From Candidatus Bathyarchaeota archaeon (GTDB lineage: Archaea > Thermoproteota > Bathyarchaeia > 40CM-2-53-6 > RBG-13-38-9): a stretch of DNA of 10,498 nucleotides. Location: positions 1-10,498 of the forward strand of contig SMYQ01000189.1 of NCBI GenBank assembly GCA_007050885.1, given 5' to 3'. Both the position numbers and the translations under genes were made by a program. The notes under the pieces are model-generated. The model saw only the letters and a list, made by a program, of their open reading frames with translations. It was not told the origin of the DNA and did no database searches. Below are positions 1-6,226 of the stretch, in pieces. The first letter of the stretch is position 1. Every line of letters starts with the position of its first letter.

Positions 1-201
1 AATTGCCCTAGCATATTCAGCCGCTCTTTCATCTCTCCCTTCGCTATCCAGCTTTTCTCCGCATTCATGCCACATTAAATACTTACCGTCGCCGCTTTTG
101 TGTAATTCCAATGTAGCCCGATAAACATCTTCTTCGGTAAATTCTCCCGGTGAAGCAGCAACAAGAAACACAGACATAAAACACAAAATAAGACGTTTCA
201 T
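1..201 (-). CDS. Exported small protein, partial (cut by left edge)
   Basis: The reading frame starts at an ATG (199-201) and stays open for 67 codons to base 1, so the C-terminus is missing. The first ~17 residues (MKRLILCFMSVFLVAAS) look like a Sec signal peptide: a positive start, a hydrophobic core, then small residues suited to signal peptidase I near 15-17. The visible mature part is charged, with one Cys in a WHECGEK segment, and I recognise no family. The start overlaps the upstream stop as ATGA, which supports translational coupling. It is the only clearly exported product in the window. A lipoprotein is unlikely because the only early Cys (residue 7) lies before the hydrophobic core ends. 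The gene call is fairly sure; the function is unknown. Confidence 0.75.
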   Translation of the reverse strand, partial: MKRLILCFMSVFLVAASPGEFTEEDVYRATLELHKSGDGKYLMWHECGEKLDSEGRDERAAEYARAI

Positions 202-545
202 TCTTCTTCTCCCTTCATCCTGCCTCGCTTACGTTCAAACCTGGCCAATGCAGCCTCTTGTTCTTGTTGGATTTTGGTTGCTACCCGACGTGCAATTGCC
301 TTGCATTTCGAACAGTAGTAAACCTTCGCTTTAAATCCATCCTTGTAACCAGGATCGAAATTGATGCGAACAGGCTCTAATTCACGTAATGGATAAGATT
401 GCTGACAACGTCCACCACAGGGCATCTTAACTTCCCTGCGTTTCTTTTTACAATTGGGACACAGATCCCTAATATCCGGACCCCATAGATTGAGATCTGT
501 GCCGCACATCCTACATGGACGTTTTCGTGGAGCCTTACCAGACAA
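198..545 (-). CDS. Double zinc-ribbon protein, 115 aa
   Basis: The protein has eight cysteines in four pairs: C11/C14, C29/C32, C43/C47 and C78/C81. This fits two treble-clef or zinc-ribbon modules, the first in residues 11-32 and the second with a ~30-residue insert between its halves. The C-terminal third (about 85-115) is a charged helix rich in Arg, Lys and Glu. Such proteins usually bind nucleic acid or act as adaptors, but nothing here identifies the partner. The start is a TTG at 543-545, one base after the upstream stop; the first ATG (Met13) would remove C11, so TTG with coupled translation is preferred. Its stop overlaps the ATG of the next gene. The family is not recognised. Confidence 0.8.
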   Translation of the reverse strand: MSGKAPRKRPCRMCGTDLNLWGPDIRDLCPNCKKKRREVKMPCGGRCQQSYPLRELEPVRINFDPGYKDGFKAKVYYCSKCKAIARRVATKIQQEQEAALARFERKRGRMKGEEE

Positions 546-546
546 T

Positions 547-729
547 TTAGTCTACCAATAATTCGCGATTTCCCTTTTCGCGCTCTTCGACGGAACGTTC
601 CAAGACTATCTCTTGGCAAGCACTACAAAGAAAACCACGTTTCTGTTCTTCGGTAAGTCGCCCACCAGGAATCTCTTTAGGATTCCCACATCTCGTACAT
701 CGCACTGTCTCTGTTTTATTTTCGTGCAT
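547..729 (-). CDS. Zinc-ribbon mini-protein, 60 aa
   Basis: This is a single zinc ribbon with CTRC (C11/C14) and CSAC (C35/C38), separated by 20 residues containing a PGG turn, followed by a charged helical tail. The preferred ATG is at 727-729, preceded by a G-rich Shine-Dalgarno (GGGGGGAAAATA). An ATG further upstream (762) would add 11 residues and lengthen the overlap with the previous gene. With the chosen start the overlap is 14 nt. The pattern resembles small phage or plasmid zinc proteins (transcription-factor-like or adaptor), but no function can be assigned. It may work with the double zinc-ribbon protein just downstream, whose TTG start is one base from this stop. Confidence 0.75.
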   Translation of the reverse strand: MHENKTETVRCTRCGNPKEIPGGRLTEEQKRGFLCSACQEIVLERSVEEREKGNRELLVD

Positions 730-970
730 TATTTTCCCCCCATGATTCAGCATCGACATCAACCAGCTTACCTTTTTCTTTTCTCATGTCGATGGCTTTC
801 TGTAAGTCAGAATCGCGAATAAAAATAGATCCCTGAAACATCGGATTAACGGTTATCATAAAACCATCCGTTGGAACTTTGCCTGAGACAAATGTTGAAG
901 ATTCAAGGGCTTTCACGGTTTCTTCACCGTGTAAAATTCTTTTAATGCCTATTTTCAAAGGATTCGCCAT
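716..970 (-). CDS. Hypothetical protein, 84 aa
   Basis: This is an unrecognised small soluble protein with no cysteines, membrane segment or signal peptide. The N-terminal half is probably beta-rich (a GKVPTDGFMITVNP stretch near residues 38-52) and the C-terminal part is a charged helix. The ATG at 968-970 is chosen because AAAGGAG lies 8 nt upstream; an ATG 30 nt further upstream lacks as good a site. It overlaps the preceding gene by 29 nt and the following gene by 14 nt, so it sits in a chain of coupled small genes. It could be an accessory or phage-type regulatory protein. Only the coding call is supported. Confidence 0.65.
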   Translation of the reverse strand: MANPLKIGIKRILHGEETVKALESSTFVSGKVPTDGFMITVNPMFQGSIFIRDSDLQKAIDMRKEKGKLVDVDAESWGENNARK

Positions 971-1337
971 CTCCCTGCTCCTTTCCCTGTGGGTGGGCAT
1001 CCTGATAACTTTTTGCCAGCTCTATTATCTTTCCCAATGACGCAAAACCGTCACCTATCTTAGCAAACAAGGAAAAGACCTCGCCCACAGTCTTCTCTAG
1101 GCTGTCTGCTTTATCTGTAGCAATTTTCACTTTCTCTCGTTCTTTTTCATATGATGACCTACGCGCACCAATCACTTTTAAAACGCGCTGGGCCAATATC
1201 TCCCACCCGTACAAACAATCCTGACAAGTACCAGAAGGTCCAAATTTGGGGCATGGCTTCTCATCTCTTAAAAGAGGACGCAAAACGCAATTCTCCTTCA
1301 ATAGCGCAGAAAGCTCCTCTCTGGTATCTACATCCAT
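942..1337 (-). CDS. Cys-rich coiled-coil protein, 131 aa
   Basis: The N-terminal part has four cysteines, C17, C29, C38 and C41 (the last two as CQDC), a plausible zinc site. Residues ~58-112 follow as a long charged-to-amphipathic helix suited to a coiled coil, then a hydrophilic tail. The ATG at 1335-1337 directly follows the upstream TAA and is preceded by GGAGGGATAA, a good ribosome site. The layout (metal-binding head plus helical stalk) suggests an oligomeric DNA- or protein-binding factor, but no known family is recognised. It belongs to the cluster of Cys-rich proteins at this end of the operon. Confidence 0.72.
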   Translation of the reverse strand: MDVDTREELSALLKENCVLRPLLRDEKPCPKFGPSGTCQDCLYGWEILAQRVLKVIGARRSSYEKEREKVKIATDKADSLEKTVGEVFSLFAKIGDGFASLGKIIELAKSYQDAHPQGKEQGDGESFENRH

Positions 1338-1913
1338 TTATCCCTCCAACATTGGAACATCATCAGCCATGACCTTGGAAATAAACAACCCAATCTTAAT
1401 TACATACACATGCTGATTCAACGTAGCTCCTAGTGTATTCATTATCTCGCCAAACATTTCTTCTGACATATCTTCAATCAAATCTGCCGCATCCAACAAC
1501 GAAGCTCTACCAACCTCTCTTCCTACAAAAGAAATTCCAACCTGAAATCGCCTCGCTGTCAAAATTTTTGCACCAACAAATTGCTCCCAGTTTTTTCTCA
1601 AAACTACTTCCAAGAATTTTGGCAAGCTTCCTAACCATATAATTTTCGTATCCTGAACACATAAATAAACATCTATGCTGTCTTCTTCCAGCTTCAAACC
1701 AAAACGTATTTTATCAGGCTTATTAACAGCCATCGCAGCAAGAAACTCGGCACCTCTAACAGCTTCTTCTTGCAACAAACCCTCAACTTTGAAATCAATA
1801 CCAAGACCATCTTCCTCTTTGGAAAAATGAACCCTTTGGCCACCACTCAACCAATCATCATCAACTACCGTTTTCGGCGTTCCCTTGAGAATCTCCACTG
1901 CCTGTCTTTGCAT
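1338..1913 (-). CDS. Hypothetical protein, 191 aa
   Basis: This is an unrecognised soluble protein with alternating hydrophobic patterns typical of an alpha/beta fold: several short strands between about residues 65 and 125, then helices (140-165) and a hydrophobic C-terminal strand or helix (HVYVIKIGLFISK). It has one Cys and no signal peptide. The ATG at 1911-1913 has AAAGGA about 10 nt upstream. The gene begins inside the end of the YkgJ-like gene, a 53-nt overlap in another frame; no later ATG would leave a full-length protein, so the long overlap is taken as real. Its TAA abuts the next ATG. No function can be proposed. Confidence 0.72.
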   Translation of the reverse strand: MQRQAVEILKGTPKTVVDDDWLSGGQRVHFSKEEDGLGIDFKVEGLLQEEAVRGAEFLAAMAVNKPDKIRFGLKLEEDSIDVYLCVQDTKIIWLGSLPKFLEVVLRKNWEQFVGAKILTARRFQVGISFVGREVGRASLLDAADLIEDMSEEMFGEIMNTLGATLNQHVYVIKIGLFISKVMADDVPMLEG

Positions 1914-2820
1914 CCGGACTGATTCCTTTCACTATATTGGACACAACCATTCGAGCATTAGTCATAACTTCTTCTGGCGAATAAGCTGGCCGGTGTTCAA
2001 TTACTTCCTTGCGAGATAATCCCCCTATATCCATTGGATATCTATCGTAATCAAAAACCAACATGGTCGCTAACTGTTTCATTTCTTCCGCCTTCACATC
2101 CCTGGCCAACCATCCCTGGAAACCAAAATACATGTCGGCAATTCGATAGCGATCTTCCATCCCTTGTTGCTTGAGCCAATCCTCAACTGTCATGACAAGT
2201 TTTTCTTCTTTAACCTTGGCACAATTAGCACACGGATCATCCATCATAACATACTGCCATCCGTCCAAGCGCCCCATCTTATCCTTTTTACCAATCCTAG
2301 TAATGGGAGTAGCCATGCATGCCATCGGACGATCATCCCCTAAGATGCAGCGATACTCATCATCAATCACCTCCAAAAAAGCGCAATGGTCCACATCGTT
2401 AGGTTGGAGATCGCGTCGAATCGTACATACCGGTATGCCAGCTCGCGGATCTAGATTGTAGTGCAACCAACCCCTTTCCTCTGGTGGCTTAAACAGGTCA
2501 ACAGTTAATTCAATACCAAACTCATTGCGCATCCTTTCACAGTGCATTATCTTCCAAATGTCACCAGGATTAAGCCTTACAATTTTATTTTTACAACACT
2601 CTCCGATGCCATTACATCCCGGCAACGAAACCTCGTCTGAAAGCTCAAGAATCGGCTGAGAATGACTCAAATTGACTGACTCAGTATGCCTAGCTCTTCG
2701 GCGCATTCGATTAAACGCCAACATAGCCTCACGATTAATCTGTTTGCGAGCCTTCTTTTTTATCGCCTCTTTCTGGTTGCGCTTCATCGTTTTCTTTTGT
2801 GATTTTTTCCGGTCCTTCAT
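1861..2820 (-). CDS. YkgJ-type cysteine-cluster protein, 319 aa
   Basis: The first ~45 residues are a very basic Lys/Arg helix. The core carries the YkgJ (zinc- or iron-chelating) signature: C69 and C75-C76 (CNGIGECC), a following NPGDIWKI segment, then CAFL (C146), C158 and the DDRPMAC motif ending at C168. A further CANC pair (C197/C200) follows. YkgJ-family proteins are presumed to bind a metal through this cluster; family members include flagellin lysine methylases, so an Fe-S or metal-dependent modifying enzyme is possible but unproven. The ATG at 2818-2820 forms an ATGA overlap with the upstream stop; a GTG at 2853 lacks a ribosome site. The last ~20 residues are Gly/Ser/Asn-rich and overlap the next gene, so they are probably disordered. 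The basic N-terminus, longer than in typical YkgJ proteins, may bind nucleic acid. Confidence 0.85.
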   Translation of the reverse strand: MKDRKKSQKKTMKRNQKEAIKKKARKQINREAMLAFNRMRRRARHTESVNLSHSQPILELSDEVSLPGCNGIGECCKNKIVRLNPGDIWKIMHCERMRNEFGIELTVDLFKPPEERGWLHYNLDPRAGIPVCTIRRDLQPNDVDHCAFLEVIDDEYRCILGDDRPMACMATPITRIGKKDKMGRLDGWQYVMMDDPCANCAKVKEEKLVMTVEDWLKQQGMEDRYRIADMYFGFQGWLARDVKAEEMKQLATMLVFDYDRYPMDIGGLSRKEVIEHRPAYSPEEVMTNARMVVSNIVKGISPDAKTGSGDSQGNAENGS

Positions 2821-3332
2821 TGCACGTCTTTCTGCTTTTTCTTTGGAGTACACAATAACGCTTGAGGTTTACCAGGAACACGAATCAACAAGCCGCTTCC
2901 ACTACTCTCCACCACCTCATCAAAAACTTTCAAAAGCCCACGATCCCATTGCCGAGCCAAAGGGAACTGTTTCTTACCTTCCTCACTAAAACTATCACAC
3001 AACAACCTCAACATCTCTAATCGCTCAGACCAGTGCTTTCCACGCGCACTACGACCCTCTATTGTCAAAACGTCCACTAGATTAATCTCTGACAACTTCC
3101 TCAAAGAACCAACCACTATCGTATCGTCAATACCAGGACGTGGTACTTTTTTAAACTTCTTCTCCAACTTCGGAATCGGTAAATCATTAAGAGATATACA
3201 TTCGGTATGTGTTTGATGAAACACAACCAAAATCAGATCTTTGCCTATCATCTCTTGAGCCAAGCATCCCTTGCGTTCCAAGGCCGGTAATTCCCCACGC
3301 TCGATCAAGGTATAGTTGAACGGCAACTTCAT
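2817..3332 (-). CDS. Possible degenerate ATP-dependent ligase-like protein, 171 aa
   Basis: No family can be named with certainty. Two stretches resemble nucleotidyltransferase motifs of ATP-dependent DNA/RNA ligases: residues 85-111 (VDVLTIEGRSARGKHWSERL) match the usual 'FDxLxLDGxDLR..xxxR..LL' block, and residues 144-154 (SGSGLLIRVPG) match motif IV ('EGLVLKxP'). An N-terminal EMIGKD (27-32) sits where the KxDG lysine motif would be, but the lysine and aspartate are not in register, the motif III glutamate is absent and motif IV has Ser for Glu. It is also shorter than a full catalytic core. If the relation is real, it is probably not an active ligase. The start is ATG 3330-3332; TTG 3347 and GTG 3344 are alternatives, and the ribosome site is weak for all. 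It ends in an ATGA overlap with the YkgJ-like gene. Confidence 0.7.
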   Translation of the reverse strand: MKLPFNYTLIERGELPALERKGCLAQEMIGKDLILVVFHQTHTECISLNDLPIPKLEKKFKKVPRPGIDDTIVVGSLRKLSEINLVDVLTIEGRSARGKHWSERLEMLRLLCDSFSEEGKKQFPLARQWDRGLLKVFDEVVESSGSGLLIRVPGKPQALLCTPKKKQKDVQ

Positions 3333-3447
3333 AGCACCACACACCAATATGATGATTTATGAAAGGAATGGCAGTTACTGCGGTATCTCATACGCATTCA
3401 GATTCAAACTTCTCCAGCCCCTGGCTAGGCTCATTTTCAATCTGAAG
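3333..3447. promoter_or_regulatory. 115-bp intergenic gap with inverted repeats
   Basis: This is one of the longest gaps inside the operon. It contains TTCAGATT (3397-3404) and its exact reverse complement AATCTGAA (3439-3446). Between them sits a smaller hairpin, CCAG-CCC-CTGG (3414-3424). A separate 11-bp dyad GCAGT-T-ACTGC lies at 3371-3381. On the minus strand the large hairpin starts directly after the TAG stop of the upstream gene, but no U-run follows, so it is not a standard intrinsic terminator. It could be an RNA processing or stability element, or an attenuator between operon segments. I see no convincing -35/-10 pair here and no open reading frame with a ribosome site. Confidence 0.45.
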
Positions 3448-4098
3448 CTATCCTATACCATTATCACACTCGCTGTCAAAAAAATTAATCGGACTACGAG
3501 AATCATCGACCTTGCACACATCCTTGTCATCAAAATCCAAATCTACCGGCAAGAGGTTCACCGGAAAATGGTTAACCTTGGACATGTAGCCATTATAGGC
3601 CTTCATAGCCGCCTTCCTGGGACTGTTATCATCAACCGCCGCCGAAACACCATGGTTCCCAAGAACCTCGGCTACATAGCCTCCCTTGACCTTCTCTCTA
3701 ACGTTTAAGTCGATAAAGTCGTCTGCCGATCTCTTCTTCTTGCGCACAATACGATGATACTTTACGTACCCGCGCCATATACTGACCTTACTCCCCTCTG
3801 ATTGTTCCTTAATATCCCACCACCAAGGATCAGAGACAAAATCTCCCCGCTCGGCAAGATCCGCCAACGCCTCAGCTCTACTCAATCGACCCTTCTCAGC
3901 ATCCAGCATTCGATTTTCGACACTAGTCCGAGCATCGATATCGTTGTCCAAATCCAACAACCGAATACCAGCCTCGGCTATTCTATGGATAGCCTCCTTC
4001 CGTCTAAAATCTAGACCACGCTGTTTGTCGATTTCATCCTTATTCTCTTCCTTTTGCCGCTCTTTAACTCTCGTTATCAGCTCATCAATCTTACTCAT
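3448..4098 (-). CDS. Charged hypothetical protein, 216 aa
   Basis: This is an unrecognised, very hydrophilic protein. Residues ~1-100 are rich in Lys, Glu, Asp and Arg with heptad-like leucines and alanines, so they are probably helical or coiled coil. A DPWWWDIKEQ segment follows near 92-101, then a mixed domain with a basic RKKKR patch (119-123). The C-terminus is acidic (DFDDKD, DSECDNG). There is no signal peptide or membrane segment. The ATG at 4096-4098 has GGAAGGGA upstream and overlaps the previous gene by 8 nt; an in-frame start at 4176 would add 26 residues, mostly hydrophobic, deep inside that gene and is not chosen. It may be a DNA-associated or structural accessory protein, but no family is evident. 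Confidence 0.72.
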   Translation of the reverse strand: MSKIDELITRVKERQKEENKDEIDKQRGLDFRRKEAIHRIAEAGIRLLDLDNDIDARTSVENRMLDAEKGRLSRAEALADLAERGDFVSDPWWWDIKEQSEGSKVSIWRGYVKYHRIVRKKKRSADDFIDLNVREKVKGGYVAEVLGNHGVSAAVDDNSPRKAAMKAYNGYMSKVNHFPVNLLPVDLDFDDKDVCKVDDSRSPINFFDSECDNGIG

Positions 4099-4378
4099 TG
4101 TCTGATCCCTTCCTCTGGCCTCTGACCAGGATACCATCAATATTATTAAGATATAGCTTGTCAATGACGAAGTCAACTTCTAGAGCCTTTGTTTCCTTGC
4201 GATAAGATTTTAACCTCTCTCGTTTCATCAAACCTTCCACACCTTCCGCCCACCAACTCACAGGCTCCAAAAATTCAACCAACACCAGCTTCGGACGAAC
4301 ACCGATAATCCTAATACGAGTCCATCCTTTGTTTGCATTAGGATTCACAAAAACATCACCACATGCTACCTGTGTCAC
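4091..4378 (-). CDS. Small beta-rich protein, 95 aa
   Basis: The N-terminal ~45 residues alternate polar and hydrophobic positions (GDVFVNPN, WTRIRIIGV, KLVLVEFLEPVSWW), as in small SH3-like or KOW-like barrels. A charged helix (MKRERLKSYRKE) and a short strand-rich tail follow. It begins with a GTG at 4376-4378 that overlaps the upstream TGA as GTGA, a sign of coupling; the preceding GGAA is a weak ribosome site. It is followed by an 8-nt overlap with the next gene. The fold idea rests only on residue pattern and no family is recognised. Size and position suggest an accessory factor made together with the Cys/His protein just upstream. Confidence 0.68.
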   Translation of the reverse strand: MTQVACGDVFVNPNANKGWTRIRIIGVRPKLVLVEFLEPVSWWAEGVEGLMKRERLKSYRKETKALEVDFVIDKLYLNNIDGILVRGQRKGSDNE

Positions 4379-4623
4379 TTTCCAATCAATTCCATCTTGG
4401 CCAATATCTTGTGCTTCAATTCTTCGGCCAAGGTTTGTAAATATTCCTGTCGCTCACCTTCGCTCATCTGACCAAAATCATAACAGCGACCTCCGCCCCA
4501 CACAACATGTTCTGCCTCGTGACAAACTGGCAACTCTCCATCATGAATCTTGCCATGCATCAACGGCAATCGACTTTTAGCCTTGGCCATGCAATTCGGA
4601 TAGCTACAAACCATTGCCAACAT
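4375..4623 (-). CDS. Cys/His putative zinc protein, 82 aa
   Basis: Likely metal ligands are C6 and C11 (CSYPNC), H23 and H27 (HGKIH), C34/H35 and H39 (CHEAEH) and C47. A helical region with Glu and Leu follows (55-80). This is enough for one or two zinc sites. The C-x4-C...H-x3-H...C-H arrangement is not a classical ribbon, and the CHEAEH segment also recalls HxxxH metal sites, though no enzyme can be claimed. The ATG at 4621-4623 directly follows the TAG of the TOPRIM gene and is preceded by GAGGTGA, a good ribosome site. Its close linkage to the TOPRIM gene suggests joint expression and perhaps a shared task. Confidence 0.75.
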   Translation of the reverse strand: MLAMVCSYPNCMAKAKSRLPLMHGKIHDGELPVCHEAEHVVWGGGRCYDFGQMSEGERQEYLQTLAEELKHKILAKMELIGK

Positions 4624-5520
4624 CTACTCACCTCGATATTGTTCGGCCATCGACAAAAGATCCTCTTTCATACCATCTTCTCGCCGCACAGCTTCATCCC
4701 AGAGTAAATCATCTCGATGTTGCAAAACAAAATCCTCTACCAACTCTTTGAAGATGCCGGGATCTAACGCATCCAATTCCCACGACGACTGACCATATGT
4801 TTTAATGTACCACGCTGAACGCGAATCCGTTATCTTAGCCGGATTCTCTGGTGGCTGATACCGCTGTACCTGTTCCATTGTCAATGCCGCTCGCGTAACT
4901 GTAATACAAGAACTACTCTTCGCTAAACCAGCAAACAATTTCAACCTCTCGGATACGTCTCGGTCCATATCCAAACCACTTGGATCATGATCGCCAAAAT
5001 ACAAAACCCTCACCAATTTTCCATCTTCGAGTAAGTTAGAAAAATATCGACCCTTGCGATACATCATTGACTGACTACTATATCCCTTGTTCGCCGTAAA
5101 CCTTATATCCAACTTTTTACAGATCGGAATCAAAATTCCTTCTAGCGCCTGTTTCTCACACATAACTTCAACATGCATTAACTGATTTGCCCATTTATCG
5201 ATAGTGAATTGCCTGGCACATGCTTCAAGAATCTCACTCGGATCATTCCAGTGAGCATTTGCAACTGTCTTGCGAGCACGGTCCACAATCATATCCCAAT
5301 CCATATATCCAGCCAAGCGAGCATCATTCACCAAGCCACCTATACGAGTATATGATTTCTGTGAATTTTCAATCATCCCCCTAGCGACCAATTGGTAATA
5401 CAACTGTCTTAAAGTTAAATCATAACCCTGATCCTGATACTCTTCAATAATAGCATTGCATCTATCAATTAATTCAAGCCTGTCAGAACTAAACTTCTTT
5501 CTCTCAAAAGTTTGCTTCAT
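4624..5520 (-). CDS. Spo11/Topo VI-A-like TOPRIM protein, 298 aa
   Basis: Two parts are visible. Residues ~12-85 include TLRQLYYQL (36-44), which matches the Spo11/Topo VI-A catalytic-tyrosine motif (RDxYY) in the winged-helix 5Y-CAP domain; Y41 or Y42 is the candidate nucleophile. Residues ~115-200 form a TOPRIM domain: E122 in MCEKQALEG is the likely metal glutamate and GDHDPSG (176-182) gives D177 and D179. A SSWELDALDP segment (245-254) follows, also seen in related mobile-element proteins. Topo VI-A and Spo11 cut DNA through a tyrosine link with Mg2+. At 298 aa this is shorter than most Topo VI-A proteins and no B (ATPase) subunit gene is nearby, as in the 'Mini-A' proteins of mobile elements. 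The ATG at 5518-5520 is preceded by GAGGTGAGTT. The TOPRIM call is firm; cleavage activity is inferred. Confidence 0.88.
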   Translation of the reverse strand: MKQTFERKKFSSDRLELIDRCNAIIEEYQDQGYDLTLRQLYYQLVARGMIENSQKSYTRIGGLVNDARLAGYMDWDMIVDRARKTVANAHWNDPSEILEACARQFTIDKWANQLMHVEVMCEKQALEGILIPICKKLDIRFTANKGYSSQSMMYRKGRYFSNLLEDGKLVRVLYFGDHDPSGLDMDRDVSERLKLFAGLAKSSSCITVTRAALTMEQVQRYQPPENPAKITDSRSAWYIKTYGQSSWELDALDPGIFKELVEDFVLQHRDDLLWDEAVRREDGMKEDLLSMAEQYRGE

Positions 5521-5560
5521 AACTCACCTCTAGCCCCTGGCCCGGATCATTCGGCATTCA

Positions 5561-6163
5561 CTACTTAGTCGAAAAGATCACCCCCATACCATCCTCGATG
5601 AGCCTTTCCGCTATGGACTGAGCTAAATATTCAAACCCTTCGAAGACAAAAGTGCTCCCGTGAATCTTTGAAAAATTATCGCCAATCTTGCCGGGATTAA
5701 ACTCTCCGATGTTCATCTCTTTGCCACTTTGAAACAGAAGAACCGCTTTCCCCTTGGTCTCTGGACCCAGATACACCGCACTATCCTGCTTATATCTCTT
5801 GATCCATTTCAGAGTTTGCTGTCGCGTAGCCCCTACGATCCCGTACACACGCTCTCTTACACGCTCTTTCTTATCTTGAGGACAATCCTCGGCGTCGATA
5901 TTCGGGTCCTGGCATTCCCAGTAATAGCCAGCCAAGTTGAAAGCTCCCAAGCCAGCAGAACGAATATCTTGCATGAGCCGCTTATTGGCAGCTATCTTCT
6001 CTTTTCGCGACATCTCTTTTCGCCATGCAGTCATCAGGGTTAATCCCTTATCCGGCGAATCCTTCACGTGCTGATAAACACGGTTTAGCGACACCTCGCT
6101 CAATAACGAAATGTCTCCACTGCGCTTTGCATCCAGCACATCCCTAAAGGTAATTTCCTTCAT
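5561..6163 (-). CDS. Hypothetical mobile-element protein, 200 aa
   Basis: I cannot name the family. Residues 1-50 look helical, with a DVLDAKRSGD stretch. The middle (about 60-150) has short conserved-looking blocks: SAGLGAFNLAGYYWE (69-83), ERVYGIVG (104-111), KWIKRYKQDSAVYLG (119-133), then KAVLLF. This beta-strand/helix alternation recalls small phage and plasmid proteins with the same 'AGxxxFxLxGYWxE ... ERxYxV' layout. The C-terminal part (170-195) is a helix with EGFEYLAQSIAERL. There is no signal or membrane segment. The ATG at 6161-6163 has a textbook GGAGG 6 nt upstream, and a candidate promoter lies just before that. It precedes the TOPRIM gene with a 40-bp gap. Confidence 0.78.
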   Translation of the reverse strand: MKEITFRDVLDAKRSGDISLLSEVSLNRVYQHVKDSPDKGLTLMTAWRKEMSRKEKIAANKRLMQDIRSAGLGAFNLAGYYWECQDPNIDAEDCPQDKKERVRERVYGIVGATRQQTLKWIKRYKQDSAVYLGPETKGKAVLLFQSGKEMNIGEFNPGKIGDNFSKIHGSTFVFEGFEYLAQSIAERLIEDGMGVIFSTK

Positions 6164-6180
6164 TCCAGCCTCCTATCCTA

Positions 6181-6208
6181 ACAATAATGGTTACCCCAAT
6201 ATTGTCAA
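6181..6208 (-). promoter_or_regulatory. Candidate internal sigma-70 promoter
   Basis: On the minus strand a perfect TTGACA (6203-6208) is followed after 16 bp by TATTGT (6181-6186), which matches TATAAT at four of six positions. It lies in the 63-bp gap after the clamp stop and would give a leader of only about 10-15 nt before the 200-aa gene. It could give the 200-aa and TOPRIM genes extra expression independent of the main promoter. This is pattern-based only. Confidence 0.4.
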
Positions 6209-6226
6209 TTTTCTTGGCCACCCCTC

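Noticed and set aside
3397..3446. tRNA or intrinsic terminator
   Set aside because: There is no cloverleaf or CCA-compatible acceptor stem, and no U-run follows the hairpin on either strand.
3316..3708. Plus-strand frame of 130 aa spanning the intergenic gap
   Set aside because: It overlaps two minus-strand genes, has no ribosome site and its residues show no domain pattern.
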